64,000 bases of DNA. Origin: Enterococcus sp. DIV1094. Lineage in GTDB: Bacteria > Bacillota > Bacilli > Lactobacillales > Enterococcaceae. The notes below the pieces were generated by a model. It was given only the letters and a program-made list of their open reading frames with translations, was not told where the DNA came from and ran no database searches. The DNA is taken from NCBI RefSeq assembly GCF_017316305.2, contig NZ_CP147250.1, positions 1,260,001 to 1,324,000 of the forward strand. The letters run 5' to 3'. Positions within the stretch are counted from its first letter, which is position 1. The number at the start of each line of letters is the position of its first letter. Of this stretch, positions 1 to 7,672 are shown piece after piece. The position numbers were made by a program, and so were the translations under genes.

Positions 1-362
1 AACAGAATAAAATCCGCTTGCTGCAATGTTTTTGCCATTTTTTTGATTTGATATTCAATGTCGGGATGAAAAATCGTCATGTTCAACTGACCGATTCGTT
101 CCTCTAGCTTGACTTGTTTTTCATCTGTTTCATAGTGGGCTTTTTCTAAATGATTTTTGATATAAAAACGAAACTCCGGAAATGAATCAAAGCCAACTTT
201 TTGGATAAAGCGAAAGACTGAGGTCGAAGAAACATGCGCATCTGTCGCGATGTCTCGTACCCGCATATAAGGTATTTTCTCGAGGTTATTAACGATAAAT
301 CGATAAATCTCTTGTTCGACAGAAGACAATTTATTTAAGCTGAGATTTTCAAAGATAGCCAT
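1..362 (-). CDS. MurR/RpiR-family transcriptional regulator (partial, C-terminus outside window)
   Basis: Read on the minus strand from the ATG at 362, the first 120 codons give an N-terminal helix-turn-helix of the RpiR type: a start like MAIFENLSLNKL, then VRDIATDAHVSSTSVFRF, where the recognition helix carries the usual SSTSVFRF-type pattern, followed by KVGFDSFPEFRFYIK. Family members normally add a SIS sugar-phosphate-binding domain of about 150 residues; that part lies beyond position 1, so the ligand cannot be judged. The family usually controls phosphosugar catabolism genes. The target here is probably to the left of the window. Confidence 0.85.
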   Translation of the reverse strand, partial: MAIFENLSLNKLSSVEQEIYRFIVNNLEKIPYMRVRDIATDAHVSSTSVFRFIQKVGFDSFPEFRFYIKNHLEKAHYETDEKQVKLEERIGQLNMTIFHPDIEYQIKKMAKTLQQADFIL

Positions 363-444
363 GTGTTCACCTCAAGATTCTTTTTCTTTAGAGTATAGCA
401 TGATGAGAAGGGATTTTGTAAGAATTCTTGAAAGGAGATAAGAC

Positions 445-762
445 CTATTCACTAAATCGATTCTCTAATTTCTGTTGATGGTGATGAATGATTTCTTCAA
501 AGGTCAGTCCATATTTATCAGCAAGAATCAGCACATTATCCAGCACATCGCCCAATTCCTCCATCAGATTTTCTTTGTAAAATTCGGTTGTTTGTACAGA
601 CTCATCCGGGCGATCTCTGCCGATTTCGAGGCTTCGAACCGCTCTTGATACTTCGCCAACTTCTTCTGTTAAAAAGCCGATACGGATAAATGGATCATAG
701 TCGTACCAATTTCTTTTTTTATAAAATTCAACTACCCATTTATTATAATCTTTGATGTTCAT
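445..762 (-). CDS. MazG-like nucleotide pyrophosphohydrolase
   Basis: A 105-residue single-domain protein. It shows the metal-binding pattern of the MazG/all-alpha NTP pyrophosphatase fold: EEVGEV in the first half and ENLMEELGDVLDN about 30 residues later, giving the ExxE...ExxD arrangement. Members hydrolyse (d)NTPs or related nucleotides to the monophosphate plus pyrophosphate, as house-cleaning or stress enzymes. The reading frame is open to a GTG at 777, but I prefer ATG 762, preceded by an AAAGGTGG ribosome-binding site about 11 bases upstream. It is divergent from the LOG-family gene, with about 70 bp between the two starts. The exact nucleotide substrate cannot be told. Confidence 0.85.
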   Translation of the reverse strand: MNIKDYNKWVVEFYKKRNWYDYDPFIRIGFLTEEVGEVSRAVRSLEIGRDRPDESVQTTEFYKENLMEELGDVLDNVLILADKYGLTFEEIIHHHQQKLENRFSE

Positions 763-830
763 GTTGAGGATAACCACCTTTCAATTATATAATAGCATAA
801 GCTGGAAAAAACTTGGGAGGGGTCACAGAG

Positions 831-1394
831 ATGAACGTTGCAGTATATTGCGGAGCAAGTAAGGGGAATTCCCCAGAGTATGAACGAGTGACGAGAAAAT
901 TAGGTGAGTGGATCGGCAGTAATGAGTATCAGTTAGTTTATGGCGGTGGCAATGCGGGCTTGATGGGGATCATTGCTGATTCAGTGCTTGAATCTGGTGG
1001 GAAAGTAACAGGGATCATGCCGGACTTTCTAGCAAAACGAGAACTCGCTAAAAAAGATGTCACCTCTTTGATGATCGTTTCGACCATGCACGAACGGAAA
1101 CAAAAGATGATTGAATTATCAGATGTCTATATCGCTTTACCCGGTGGACCTGGAACGGTTGAAGAGATTACGGAAGTGATTTCTTGGGGAAGGATTGGAC
1201 AGCATGTCAATCCATGTGTGTTGATGAATCATCAAGGTTTTTTCGATCCACTGAAGCAACAGTATCAAGCCATGGTCAATCAAGGCTTTTTGACTAAAGA
1301 AGATTTCGATAAAATTTTGTTTGCGAACACACTGACAGAGATTCAGCCGTTTGTGGATCAGTATGTTCCACCGAAAATCAGGGAGTATAAATAG
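831..1394 (+). CDS. LOG-family protein (TIGR00730), likely nucleoside 5'-monophosphate phosphoribohydrolase
   Basis: 187 residues with a Rossmann-like fold. The N-terminal AVYCGASKG and YGGGNAGLMG nucleotide-binding loops and the signature PGGPGTVEE, preceded by MHERKQKM, are diagnostic of the LOG (Lonely Guy) family, often misannotated as lysine decarboxylase. Family enzymes cleave cytokinin riboside monophosphates or AMP-like nucleotides to base plus ribose 5-phosphate. The start is ATG 831 rather than the in-frame TTG at 813, because GGGAGGGG at 815-822 is a well-spaced ribosome-binding site. It is divergent from the MazG-like gene; both are plausible nucleotide house-cleaning enzymes. The physiological substrate in enterococci is not evident. 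Confidence 0.88.
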   Translation: MNVAVYCGASKGNSPEYERVTRKLGEWIGSNEYQLVYGGGNAGLMGIIADSVLESGGKVTGIMPDFLAKRELAKKDVTSLMIVSTMHERKQKMIELSDVYIALPGGPGTVEEITEVISWGRIGQHVNPCVLMNHQGFFDPLKQQYQAMVNQGFLTKEDFDKILFANTLTEIQPFVDQYVPPKIREYK

Positions 1395-1566
1395 ATATAG
1401 GAAAGTATTCAGCGCACAGTGGACAAAAGAAACAGTAGAAGGCTATACACGACTCGTCAATCGTTGGAAACCAAACCAAGTCATTCACACAGAAAATGAT
1501 TTAGGCTATTTAGAAGCTAGTGCGATTCATTCTGGCGCATGGAAAAGCCAATGGTCACTAAAGTAA
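1351..1566 (+). pseudogene. Possible gene fragment overlapping the LOG gene end
   Basis: A 71-codon open frame that begins inside the preceding gene and runs on past it. The last ~50 residues (from about 1405) have a protein-like composition, including WTKETVEGYTRLVNRW and YLEASAIHSGAWKSQWSLK, and no ribosome-binding site is seen before a suitable start. I do not recognise the family. It may be the C-terminal remnant of a lost gene or chance coding; the terminator at 1594 follows directly. Confidence 0.25.
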
Positions 1567-1593
1567 GCGAACAATCGAGATCGTTTTAGTCAA

Positions 1594-1645
1594 AACAGCT
1601 AGGATCAACGTGTTTTTGTCACGGTGATCCTAGCTGTTTTTTTAG
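1594..1645. terminator. Bidirectional rho-independent terminator
   Basis: AACAGCTAGGATCA pairs perfectly with TGATCCTAGCTGTT (14 bp), extended by CGTG/CACG after one bulge, and ends in a run of T. It separates the LOG gene from the convergent RpiR regulator and could serve both. Confidence 0.9.
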
Positions 1646-1656
1646 CAACAAGGTTT

Positions 1657-2370
1657 TTATGTGTAGCGATGGATCAAGAACTCCATTAAATTTAAAGTAT
1701 TTCCAAAAAAGTAGTTCAGAGTTTGATTTTCATAATCAACGCCCGTGTTTTCACGATCCACAATAAAAGATAAGTCACTCTGTTTCGCATAACTGCTATT
1801 CTTTGTGGCGGTTATTGCAATAACATTTCCACCATAATTTTTACATTCTTTCATTTTGATCAATCCTCGTTTGTTCTCTCCAGATTGGGAAAAGATAATC
1901 AGAGTATGTGGTGTTTCGTCCGAAACGAGGCTGATTTCTACTCCTTCAAGATCAATGGCATAAACTTTTTTCAGCAGTAATTTTCTATACGTATAGTCAA
2001 CTAAAAATTGACAGAAACCTTCTCCAAATAAGTAAATTTTTTTTGACTCGAAAGCTTTTTCGAAGTAATGGTCGATGACATCCCAATCTTGAAGTGTCTG
2101 AACAAAAGGTAATGGCGTTTCTTGCTTTTTTTCAACGATAGAAAATTCAGTTTTTAAGAAAAAGATCAGTTCTTTGTAATTATTGAAACCCGCTCGTTTT
2201 GCTAAACGGCTAATGGATGATTGGGAGGTAAAATTTTCTTCGGCAATTGTTTTTATTTCACTGTTTTTTTTGTTTTTCACTCGCTCGATCATACTTTCGA
2301 TGATTTGTTCATCTTCACTTCGTAAATTGCTATTGGGAAATAAACGATTACAGTAATAAATATTCGCCAT
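1657..2370 (-). CDS. MurR/RpiR-family transcriptional regulator of the adjacent sugar operon
   Basis: 237 residues: an N-terminal winged HTH (about 1-75, with the EENFTSQSSISRLAKRAGF recognition region) and a SIS domain (about 95-230; LIIFSQSGENKRGLI and VIAITATKNSS are the phosphosugar-binding loops). The family binds DNA and responds to a sugar phosphate. It is transcribed divergently from the ChbG/PTS/GH4 operon starting at 2527. The 156-bp intergenic region carries two near-identical palindromes (2387-2400 and 2493-2506), its likely operators. Ribosome-binding site AAGGAGGAG is just upstream of ATG 2370. It probably senses a phosphorylated alpha-linked disaccharide, inferred from the neighbouring GH4 enzyme. 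Confidence 0.88.
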   Translation of the reverse strand: MANIYYCNRLFPNSNLRSEDEQIIESMIERVKNKKNSEIKTIAEENFTSQSSISRLAKRAGFNNYKELIFFLKTEFSIVEKKQETPLPFVQTLQDWDVIDHYFEKAFESKKIYLFGEGFCQFLVDYTYRKLLLKKVYAIDLEGVEISLVSDETPHTLIIFSQSGENKRGLIKMKECKNYGGNVIAITATKNSSYAKQSDLSFIVDRENTGVDYENQTLNYFFGNTLNLMEFLIHRYT

Positions 2371-2386
2371 AATTCTCCTCCTTATC

Positions 2387-2400
2387 TGAAAGTACTTTCA
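2387..2400. promoter_or_regulatory. Candidate RpiR operator 1 (perfect palindrome)
   Basis: TGAAAGTACTTTCA is a perfect 14-bp palindrome 16 bp upstream of the regulator start. The half-site GAAA-N4-TTTC recurs at 2494-2505, on the other side of the promoter for the sugar operon. Confidence 0.6.
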
Positions 2401-2435
2401 AAGTAAGAAAGTTCAATCATCTTGTCTTAAAAGCG

Positions 2436-2464
2436 TTGTATGCGCTATCTTGGTAAATTATACT
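2436..2464 (+). promoter_or_regulatory. Candidate sigma-A promoter of the ChbG-PTS-GH4 operon
   Basis: TTGTAT (2436-2441), a 17-bp spacer and TATACT (2459-2464) form a reasonable -35/-10 pair 62 bp before ATG 2527. An AAAAGCGTT segment overlapping the -35 has weak similarity to a catabolite-response element (about 11 of 14 positions). Confidence 0.5.
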
Positions 2465-2492
2465 ACATACATAAATAAAGTAAATAACTTAG

Positions 2493-2506
2493 TGAAAGTA
2501 ATTTCT
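2493..2506. promoter_or_regulatory. Candidate RpiR operator 2
   Basis: TGAAAGTAATTTCT differs from the perfect palindrome at 2387-2400 at two positions and keeps GAAA-N4-TTTC. It lies downstream of the -10, so a bound repressor would block transcription. Confidence 0.5.
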
Positions 2507-2526
2507 TTAATGAAAGAGGATTGACG

Positions 2527-3318
2527 ATGAAAAAAATTATTATCAACGCCGATGATTTTGGTTACTCGCCAGCGGTGAACTTGGGTATTATTGAAGCTTT
2601 TCAAAATGGCGTACTAACTTCCACTACCTTGATGGCCAACATGCCTGGTAGCGATGAAGCGATTCAATTAGCCAAGAAGCATGCTGGGCTTGGTGTGGGT
2701 GGGCATCTTGTGTTAACTTGCGGAAAACCTATGCTTTCAAGTAACTCTCTTATTGATGAGCAAGGAAACTTTTTTAATTTGAACGAATACCAAGAGAAGC
2801 GAAATGAAATGGAGGATGCGGAAATATTCGAGGAATGGTGTGCACAAATCGACTATCTTCTGAATAACGGCGTGAACTTGACCCATTTGGATAGCCATCA
2901 CCATGTGCATACGTTTCGTGAGAACTACGAAATTACAACAAAAATTGCAGAGAAATATCAATTGTGTTTTAGAAACGCATTTGGACTGGAAGAACAGCTA
3001 GCACTTCCTTGTCAAAAAGCAATCACTGGCTTTTTGGACTTAATGGATCATCAAGAAATCCGAAATTTAGACGCTACCTTTGCCTCGAGAAAGAAAGAAT
3101 GCCTAGCTGAGATACAAGGCGTTTTAAATCAAGTTGAAGAAGGACAAGTAACAGAGCTGATGGTCCACCCAGCTTATGTGGACGAGATCCTTTATTTTCA
3201 TTCTTCTTTCAATGTGCAACGAGTGAAGGAAGTGGCGATTCTCTGCTCAACTGAGTTAAAGCAGGTATTAGAGACACAAGATTTTACCATGTATCACTAT
3301 GGCAACATCCAGTCTTGA
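2527..3318 (+). CDS. chbG: ChbG/YdjC-family carbohydrate deacetylase
   Basis: 263 residues. The NADDFG motif near the N-terminus and HLDSHHHVH in the middle supply the metal ligands of the YdjC/ChbG fold, which removes acetyl groups from N-acetylated oligosaccharides such as diacetylchitobiose phosphate. Start ATG 2527 is chosen over TTG 2521 because GAAAGAGGA just upstream is the ribosome-binding site. It is the first gene of an operon with a PTS EIICB and a GH4 glycosidase, suggesting that the imported phosphorylated disaccharide may carry an acetylated amino sugar. The exact substrate is inference. Confidence 0.85.
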   Translation: MKKIIINADDFGYSPAVNLGIIEAFQNGVLTSTTLMANMPGSDEAIQLAKKHAGLGVGGHLVLTCGKPMLSSNSLIDEQGNFFNLNEYQEKRNEMEDAEIFEEWCAQIDYLLNNGVNLTHLDSHHHVHTFRENYEITTKIAEKYQLCFRNAFGLEEQLALPCQKAITGFLDLMDHQEIRNLDATFASRKKECLAEIQGVLNQVEEGQVTELMVHPAYVDEILYFHSSFNVQRVKEVAILCSTELKQVLETQDFTMYHYGNIQS

Positions 3319-3375
3319 TGATACATGTTCGATTGGCTGAAAGCTGTAAATTATTCGATAAAGGAGTAGAAAAAG

Positions 3376-4959
3376 ATGCGGGAAAAGTTTATGAAATCAG
3401 CAAGTATATTTTCAAAAGCAATTATCCAACCAGTCATGTTTATGGCTGTCACAGGTATCATCCTTTCGGTCTGTGCCATTCTTAGTCTGGAGATGATGCC
3501 GACGTTCTCAAAAAATGTGGGCAATTTTGTTTATAGTATTTTGTCCGGAGGGATGATTGGTCAGTTAAGTGCCATCTTCTGTGTGGGCATAGCAGCGGCT
3601 TTGGCAAAACCAAAATACAAAACAGATGCGGCGATTTTAGGGATCATCACTTACTTATTGTTTCTTTATGCAAACAATGCTTGGCTGACAGTGACCAATA
3701 CATTAGCTGAGGCGGGGGATCAAGGGTTATACGGAACCGGACAAGGAATGGTGTTTGGTATTCAAGTCACAGATATGGGCGTTTTTCTAGGGATTCTTCT
3801 TGGCGTTTTTGTTGGCTTTATGGTGAATCGATTTGGCGAGATCAAACTACATAAATATCTTTCGCCTTATTCAGGTACAAAGTCAGTCTATATCTTGATT
3901 CTCTTTGCGACGATCTTATTTGCAATGGGTATCACTTACATTTGGCCGATCATCAATCATCTGGTTGAGGCAGTGGTAGGCACAACGACTACCGCGGGTG
4001 CTCTTGGCTTTTTCTTCTATGGGTTCTTAAATCGGATGTTGTTACCTTTAGGATTACATCATTTTCTATGGATGCCGCTATTTTATACACCGCTGGGGGG
4101 AACAGCAGAAATTGCTGGAGAAATGTACAATGGGGCATTCAATATCTGGTTAGCTGAACTAGGAAACGCAAGTCAGATTACGTCGATGCATCCATCAATT
4201 GGTTACTTAGCCAACTTTGGTTCGATTTCCTTACCGATTGGTATTGCCTTTGCTTTATGGAAAACAGCGAAACCGGAGAATAAAAAGAAAGTTGCCGGCA
4301 TTTTGATTCCAACAGTCACTACGGCTTTTCTAGCTGGTGTAACAGAACCATTGGAGTTTCTATTCTTGTTTTTATCACCTGTTCTATGGTTCGCTCATTC
4401 CGTTGTCTATGGGCTAAGTATGTTGATCACGAACTTAGTAGGTATCAGTATTCAATTTGATACAGGAATCAATATGATTATCAATAGCTTCGCCTTTCCA
4501 GCACATTTAGGGCGACAATATTTGATTCCGCTCGTATTTATTGTCACAGCAGCATTGGAATATTTTGTATTCAAAACACTTATTGTAAAACTGGATATTC
4601 CGACATTAGGGCGAGAAAAATCCGAAGATGTAGAAGAATCGTCTGAAGAGGGGGACGTTGAACAAACGATGGATCTACCAGTGGTAGCTAACACTTTCGA
4701 TCCACAAATCCAATACATCGTTGCAGGTCTAGGTGGGCCTGAAAATATCGCAAGTATGATGAATTGCTATACTCGTCTGCGGGTAGATGTGAAGGATGAG
4801 ACAAAGGTAGACATGGCTATTTTAAATAATAAAGTGAAATCATCGGGAATTGTCGATAAAGGCAAACATATACAAATCGTCATTGGTATGGGCGTCGAAA
4901 AAGAGCGAGAAAAAGTCGAAGATTATTTAAATTATTTAACTACTACGCAAGCACAGTAA
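3376..4959 (+). CDS. PTS glucose/maltose-superfamily EIICB permease, alpha-glucoside-like
   Basis: 527 residues: an N-terminal EIIC domain (about 1-410, about ten hydrophobic segments, with PLGLHHFLWMPLF and GVTEPLEFLF motifs typical of the Glc/NAG/maltose EIIC superfamily), an acidic linker around 420-440, and a C-terminal EIIB domain (about 450-525) whose phosphocysteine sits in MNCYTRLRV. No EIIA domain is attached, so an EIIA-Glc from elsewhere must feed it. It imports and phosphorylates a sugar that the next gene (GH4) would hydrolyse. Related proteins transport maltose, trehalose-type or other alpha-glucosides. Ribosome-binding site AAGGAG precedes ATG 3376. Confidence 0.9.
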   Translation: MREKFMKSASIFSKAIIQPVMFMAVTGIILSVCAILSLEMMPTFSKNVGNFVYSILSGGMIGQLSAIFCVGIAAALAKPKYKTDAAILGIITYLLFLYANNAWLTVTNTLAEAGDQGLYGTGQGMVFGIQVTDMGVFLGILLGVFVGFMVNRFGEIKLHKYLSPYSGTKSVYILILFATILFAMGITYIWPIINHLVEAVVGTTTTAGALGFFFYGFLNRMLLPLGLHHFLWMPLFYTPLGGTAEIAGEMYNGAFNIWLAELGNASQITSMHPSIGYLANFGSISLPIGIAFALWKTAKPENKKKVAGILIPTVTTAFLAGVTEPLEFLFLFLSPVLWFAHSVVYGLSMLITNLVGISIQFDTGINMIINSFAFPAHLGRQYLIPLVFIVTAALEYFVFKTLIVKLDIPTLGREKSEDVEESSEEGDVEQTMDLPVVANTFDPQIQYIVAGLGGPENIASMMNCYTRLRVDVKDETKVDMAILNNKVKSSGIVDKGKHIQIVIGMGVEKEREKVEDYLNYLTTTQAQ

Positions 4960-4982
4960 AAGAAAGTTGGAGGAACAAATCA

Positions 4983-6308
4983 ATGGGAAATAAATTTGTC
5001 ATGATCGGTGGCGGTTCCACGCAGTCACCAGGTATTTTAGAAGTATTGCGAAAACGTGCGGAAGAATTGAATTTAAGTGAGTTGGTCTTATACGATAATG
5101 ATGAAGAACGCGTATCATTATTGGGACAATACACAAAAATGTACTATTATGAAACGGGTTCAAAAGTAAACGTCTCTTTTACTACGGACATTGACGAGGC
5201 GTTACAAGGTGCAGATTTTCTATTTATGCAGATTCGTCCAGGTTTGAATAAGCAGCGAGCAATTGATGAAAAAATCTGCTTACGCAATGGAGTCGTGGGG
5301 CAAGAAACTTGTGGCTTAGGCGGTTTTTCATTTGCGTTACGTGTGATACCTGCCGTTTTGGAGATTATTCGCAAAGTGAAAGAAATTTGTCCAGAAGCTT
5401 GGATCTTAAATTATACAAATCCTGAAGCGATTTTGTCTGAAGCGATTTATCGCGAGTTTCCTGATGCGAAAGTATTGTGTATTTGTGATATGCCGATTTC
5501 GATCGAGGGAGCGATTGCCAAGTACTTCAATAAAGATTTGCGAGATCTGACATTCAAGTATTTTGGACTTAACCATTTTGGTTGGTGGACGAATGTCATC
5601 GATGAAAAGGGGCAAGATCTATTACCAAAACTACGAGAAGATGTACTAAGTGGAAAAATCGATACGTTATTGATGTCTAATGATGAGACGGTCGGTGATC
5701 AATATTGGATCGACACCTACAAACAGATGATTCGTTTATTCAAACGGTTCCCTGATTATTTCCCGAATTGCTACTTACAGTACTATTTGACACCCGATGA
5801 AATGGTGTCACATGATGATCCTACGTTTACTCGTGGTGATTATGTGATGCAAGGACGTGAGAAGCGTATTTATGAGGAATGTCGTAGAGTAATTGCTGCG
5901 GGAACAGCTAAAGATTCCTCCTTACATGCGGGGGTCCATGGTAATTATATTGTTGATATTGCCTATGCGATCATCCATAATACGAGAGAACGTTTTACAG
6001 TCAATAAAAAGAATCACGGGGCGATTTCAAATTTTGATGCTGAAGCGGTGATCGAGACACCCGCTTATGTTGGCGCAATGGGTGCTGAAACAATCAATAT
6101 CGGTGAGATTCCGACGATGCAAAAAGGCTTGATGGAGATGCAGAAAGCTTACGAAAAATTGACAGTTGATGCCGCACTTTCTGGTTCTTATCAAACAGCA
6201 TTAGAAGCAGTGATGCTGAATAAAACCATTCCTGATTATCAGACAGGTAAAAAAGTATTGGATGAATTGTATGAAGCGAATACAGCGTTCTGGCCGACTT
6301 TGAAATAA
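4983..6308 (+). CDS. GH4 6-phospho-glycosidase (probably 6-phospho-alpha-glucosidase)
   Basis: 441 residues, normal GH4 length. The N-terminal MIGGGSTQSPG loop binds NAD; FLFMQIRPG, GQETCGLGGF, NYTNPEA, the metal-ligand cysteine in CICDMP (about residue 168) and the histidine in GLNHFGW are GH4 hallmarks. These enzymes use NAD+, a divalent metal and a redox-elimination mechanism to cleave 6-phosphorylated disaccharides in the cytoplasm. It lies 23 bp behind the PTS permease with its own GGAGG site, so it acts on the permease product. GH4 includes alpha and beta enzymes; alpha-glucosidase is favoured by the maltose-type EIIC partner. Confidence 0.88.
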   Translation: MGNKFVMIGGGSTQSPGILEVLRKRAEELNLSELVLYDNDEERVSLLGQYTKMYYYETGSKVNVSFTTDIDEALQGADFLFMQIRPGLNKQRAIDEKICLRNGVVGQETCGLGGFSFALRVIPAVLEIIRKVKEICPEAWILNYTNPEAILSEAIYREFPDAKVLCICDMPISIEGAIAKYFNKDLRDLTFKYFGLNHFGWWTNVIDEKGQDLLPKLREDVLSGKIDTLLMSNDETVGDQYWIDTYKQMIRLFKRFPDYFPNCYLQYYLTPDEMVSHDDPTFTRGDYVMQGREKRIYEECRRVIAAGTAKDSSLHAGVHGNYIVDIAYAIIHNTRERFTVNKKNHGAISNFDAEAVIETPAYVGAMGAETINIGEIPTMQKGLMEMQKAYEKLTVDAALSGSYQTALEAVMLNKTIPDYQTGKKVLDELYEANTAFWPTLK

Positions 6309-6314
6309 ATGATA

Positions 6315-6353
6315 AAAGCAGAAAATAGTTTGTTATATTTTCTGCTTTCATTT
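6315..6353 (+). terminator. Rho-independent terminator of the sugar operon
   Basis: AAAGCAGAAAATA pairs with TATTTTCTGCTTT across an 8-nt loop, and TTTTT follows a few bases later. It lies 6 bases beyond the GH4 stop codon. Confidence 0.85.
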
Positions 6354-6550
6354 TTGACTAAAAGAGTTCTATTAGTTCTTATTTAGTTGATATTTATAAA
6401 TCTTTTAATAGTAAATACGATGTCACCATAGTAAAATATCGTGACATTTCTGGTTATTCTTGGTAAGCTATATTTATCAATTCAACAGAAAAAGGTGATG
6501 AATCCGGCATATCAGATGTTATAAAATCAGTAACATGGATATGACTGGAA

Positions 6551-6692
6551 GCGAGTAAATAAAATCAATTCAATAGGTAAAAAATTGAGCTGAGATCCAG
6601 CTTTATTTAGCGTACCTATGTATTTGATTTTATTTTACTCGCATCTTCGCCTTATGCAGGGAAGCCGTAGAGTAAAATCTACGGCTTTTTTC
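6551..6692 (+). promoter_or_regulatory. Leader attenuator (long hairpin, competing pairing and terminator) before the methyltransferase
   Basis: Three elements are visible. A long hairpin has its 5' arm at 6551-6579 and 3' arm at 6613-6642; it opens with GCGAGTAAA/TTTACTCGC, runs about 25 paired bases and has a small AGCTG/CAGCT hairpin in its loop. A terminator follows at 6662-6692 (AAGCCGTAGA/TCTACGGCTT then T6). The 3' arm segment ATTTTACTC (6632-6640) is exactly complementary to GAGTAAAAT (6670-6678), the terminator 5' arm plus loop. The two folds exclude each other, as in ribosome- or ligand-controlled attenuators. Short ORFs ending near the 5' arm, such as ATG 6535 to TAA 6558, could be leader peptides, but none has a good ribosome-binding site. 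Confidence 0.6.
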
Positions 6693-6733
6693 TTTTGTTT
6701 GAATTTATAAAAAAGAATGAGGAGATGGATACA

Positions 6734-7561
6734 ATGATTGAAACACTTTTAAGCAAACCAACACTTTATCAACAAACGAAAGGAGCTTTTTGGGATGATC
6801 GGCACATCTCGAAGCAAATGCTTCAAGCACACCTTGATCCTGAATTTGAAGGGGCAAGTCGAAAAGCCCAATTCATCGATGAATCTGTTCGTTGGATCAA
6901 TCAAATGCTCAAACCAGAAGACTATCCGACATTACTGGATATCGGCTGTGGTCCAGGGATCTATGCAGAAAAATTTAGTCAGTTAGGTTATCAAGTGACG
7001 GGGCTTGATTTTTCTAAACGATCCATTTCTTACGGTAGAAAATCTGCGGAAAGCCAACACTTACCGATCACTTACCATTATGCGGACTATTTAAAGATGG
7101 ATTTAGGCAAACAATACGACATCATCACGATGATCTATTGTGACTTTGGCGCATTATCAACGAGTGATAGAAAAAAATTATTGGAAAAGATTTATCAGCA
7201 TCTAAAACCAACCGGAAAAGTTTTATTGGATGTCTTTTCTATGGCAAGCTATCAACTGTTTGAAGAAAAACAAGTATGGGATACTTGTCCAGACGGAGGT
7301 TTTTGGACAGCAGAACCTCACGTTGCATTGCAGTATAATACAAAATACAATGAACGAGTCACTTTAGAACAGACAACGATTCTTACTGCAAATGAATTCA
7401 AAAATTATTATTTGTGGATGACGTATTTTACAAAGGAAACGTTGCAAGCCGAAATGGCGGCTTCGGGTTTTGCTGTCTGTGGTTTTTTTGGTGATGTAAA
7501 AGGGACTGACTATGAAGAGGATTCGCCAACGTTAGCAGTATTGTTAGAAAAGAAAGGGTAA
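6734..7561 (+). CDS. Class I SAM-dependent methyltransferase under an attenuator
   Basis: 275 residues. LLDIGCGPGIYAEKF (motif I) and LDFSKRSI (the acidic ribose-binding end of beta-2) define a Rossmann SAM-binding domain from about 75 to 200; the C-terminal part (VALQYNTKYNERVTLEQ, LWMTYFTKETL) resembles small-molecule methyltransferases rather than rRNA methylases of the Erm type. Start ATG 6734 has GAGGAG 9 bases upstream; ATG 6725 is an alternative. The upstream leader (6551-6692) ends in a terminator only 42 bases before the start, so expression is probably switched by antitermination. The substrate is unknown. It is convergent with the ABC exporter and shares its terminator. Confidence 0.85.
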   Translation: MIETLLSKPTLYQQTKGAFWDDRHISKQMLQAHLDPEFEGASRKAQFIDESVRWINQMLKPEDYPTLLDIGCGPGIYAEKFSQLGYQVTGLDFSKRSISYGRKSAESQHLPITYHYADYLKMDLGKQYDIITMIYCDFGALSTSDRKKLLEKIYQHLKPTGKVLLDVFSMASYQLFEEKQVWDTCPDGGFWTAEPHVALQYNTKYNERVTLEQTTILTANEFKNYYLWMTYFTKETLQAEMAASGFAVCGFFGDVKGTDYEEDSPTLAVLLEKKG

Positions 7562-7612
7562 CGAATTTCTTTTGAATTTGAAATAGCAAAGATCGTCCTT
7601 AAGAGGCAAGTA

Positions 7613-7657
7613 GAAATCCCCAAAAATCTTTAGTTTGATTTTTGGGGATTTCTTTTT
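7613..7657. terminator. Rho-independent terminator, 16-bp perfect stem
   Basis: GAAATCCCCAAAAATC pairs perfectly with GATTTTTGGGGATTTC around an 8-nt loop, then TTTTTT. It ends the methyltransferase unit and may also stop the convergent ABC exporter, whose stop is at 7673. Confidence 0.92.
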
Positions 7658-7672
7658 TGCGGAGATTTGTGA

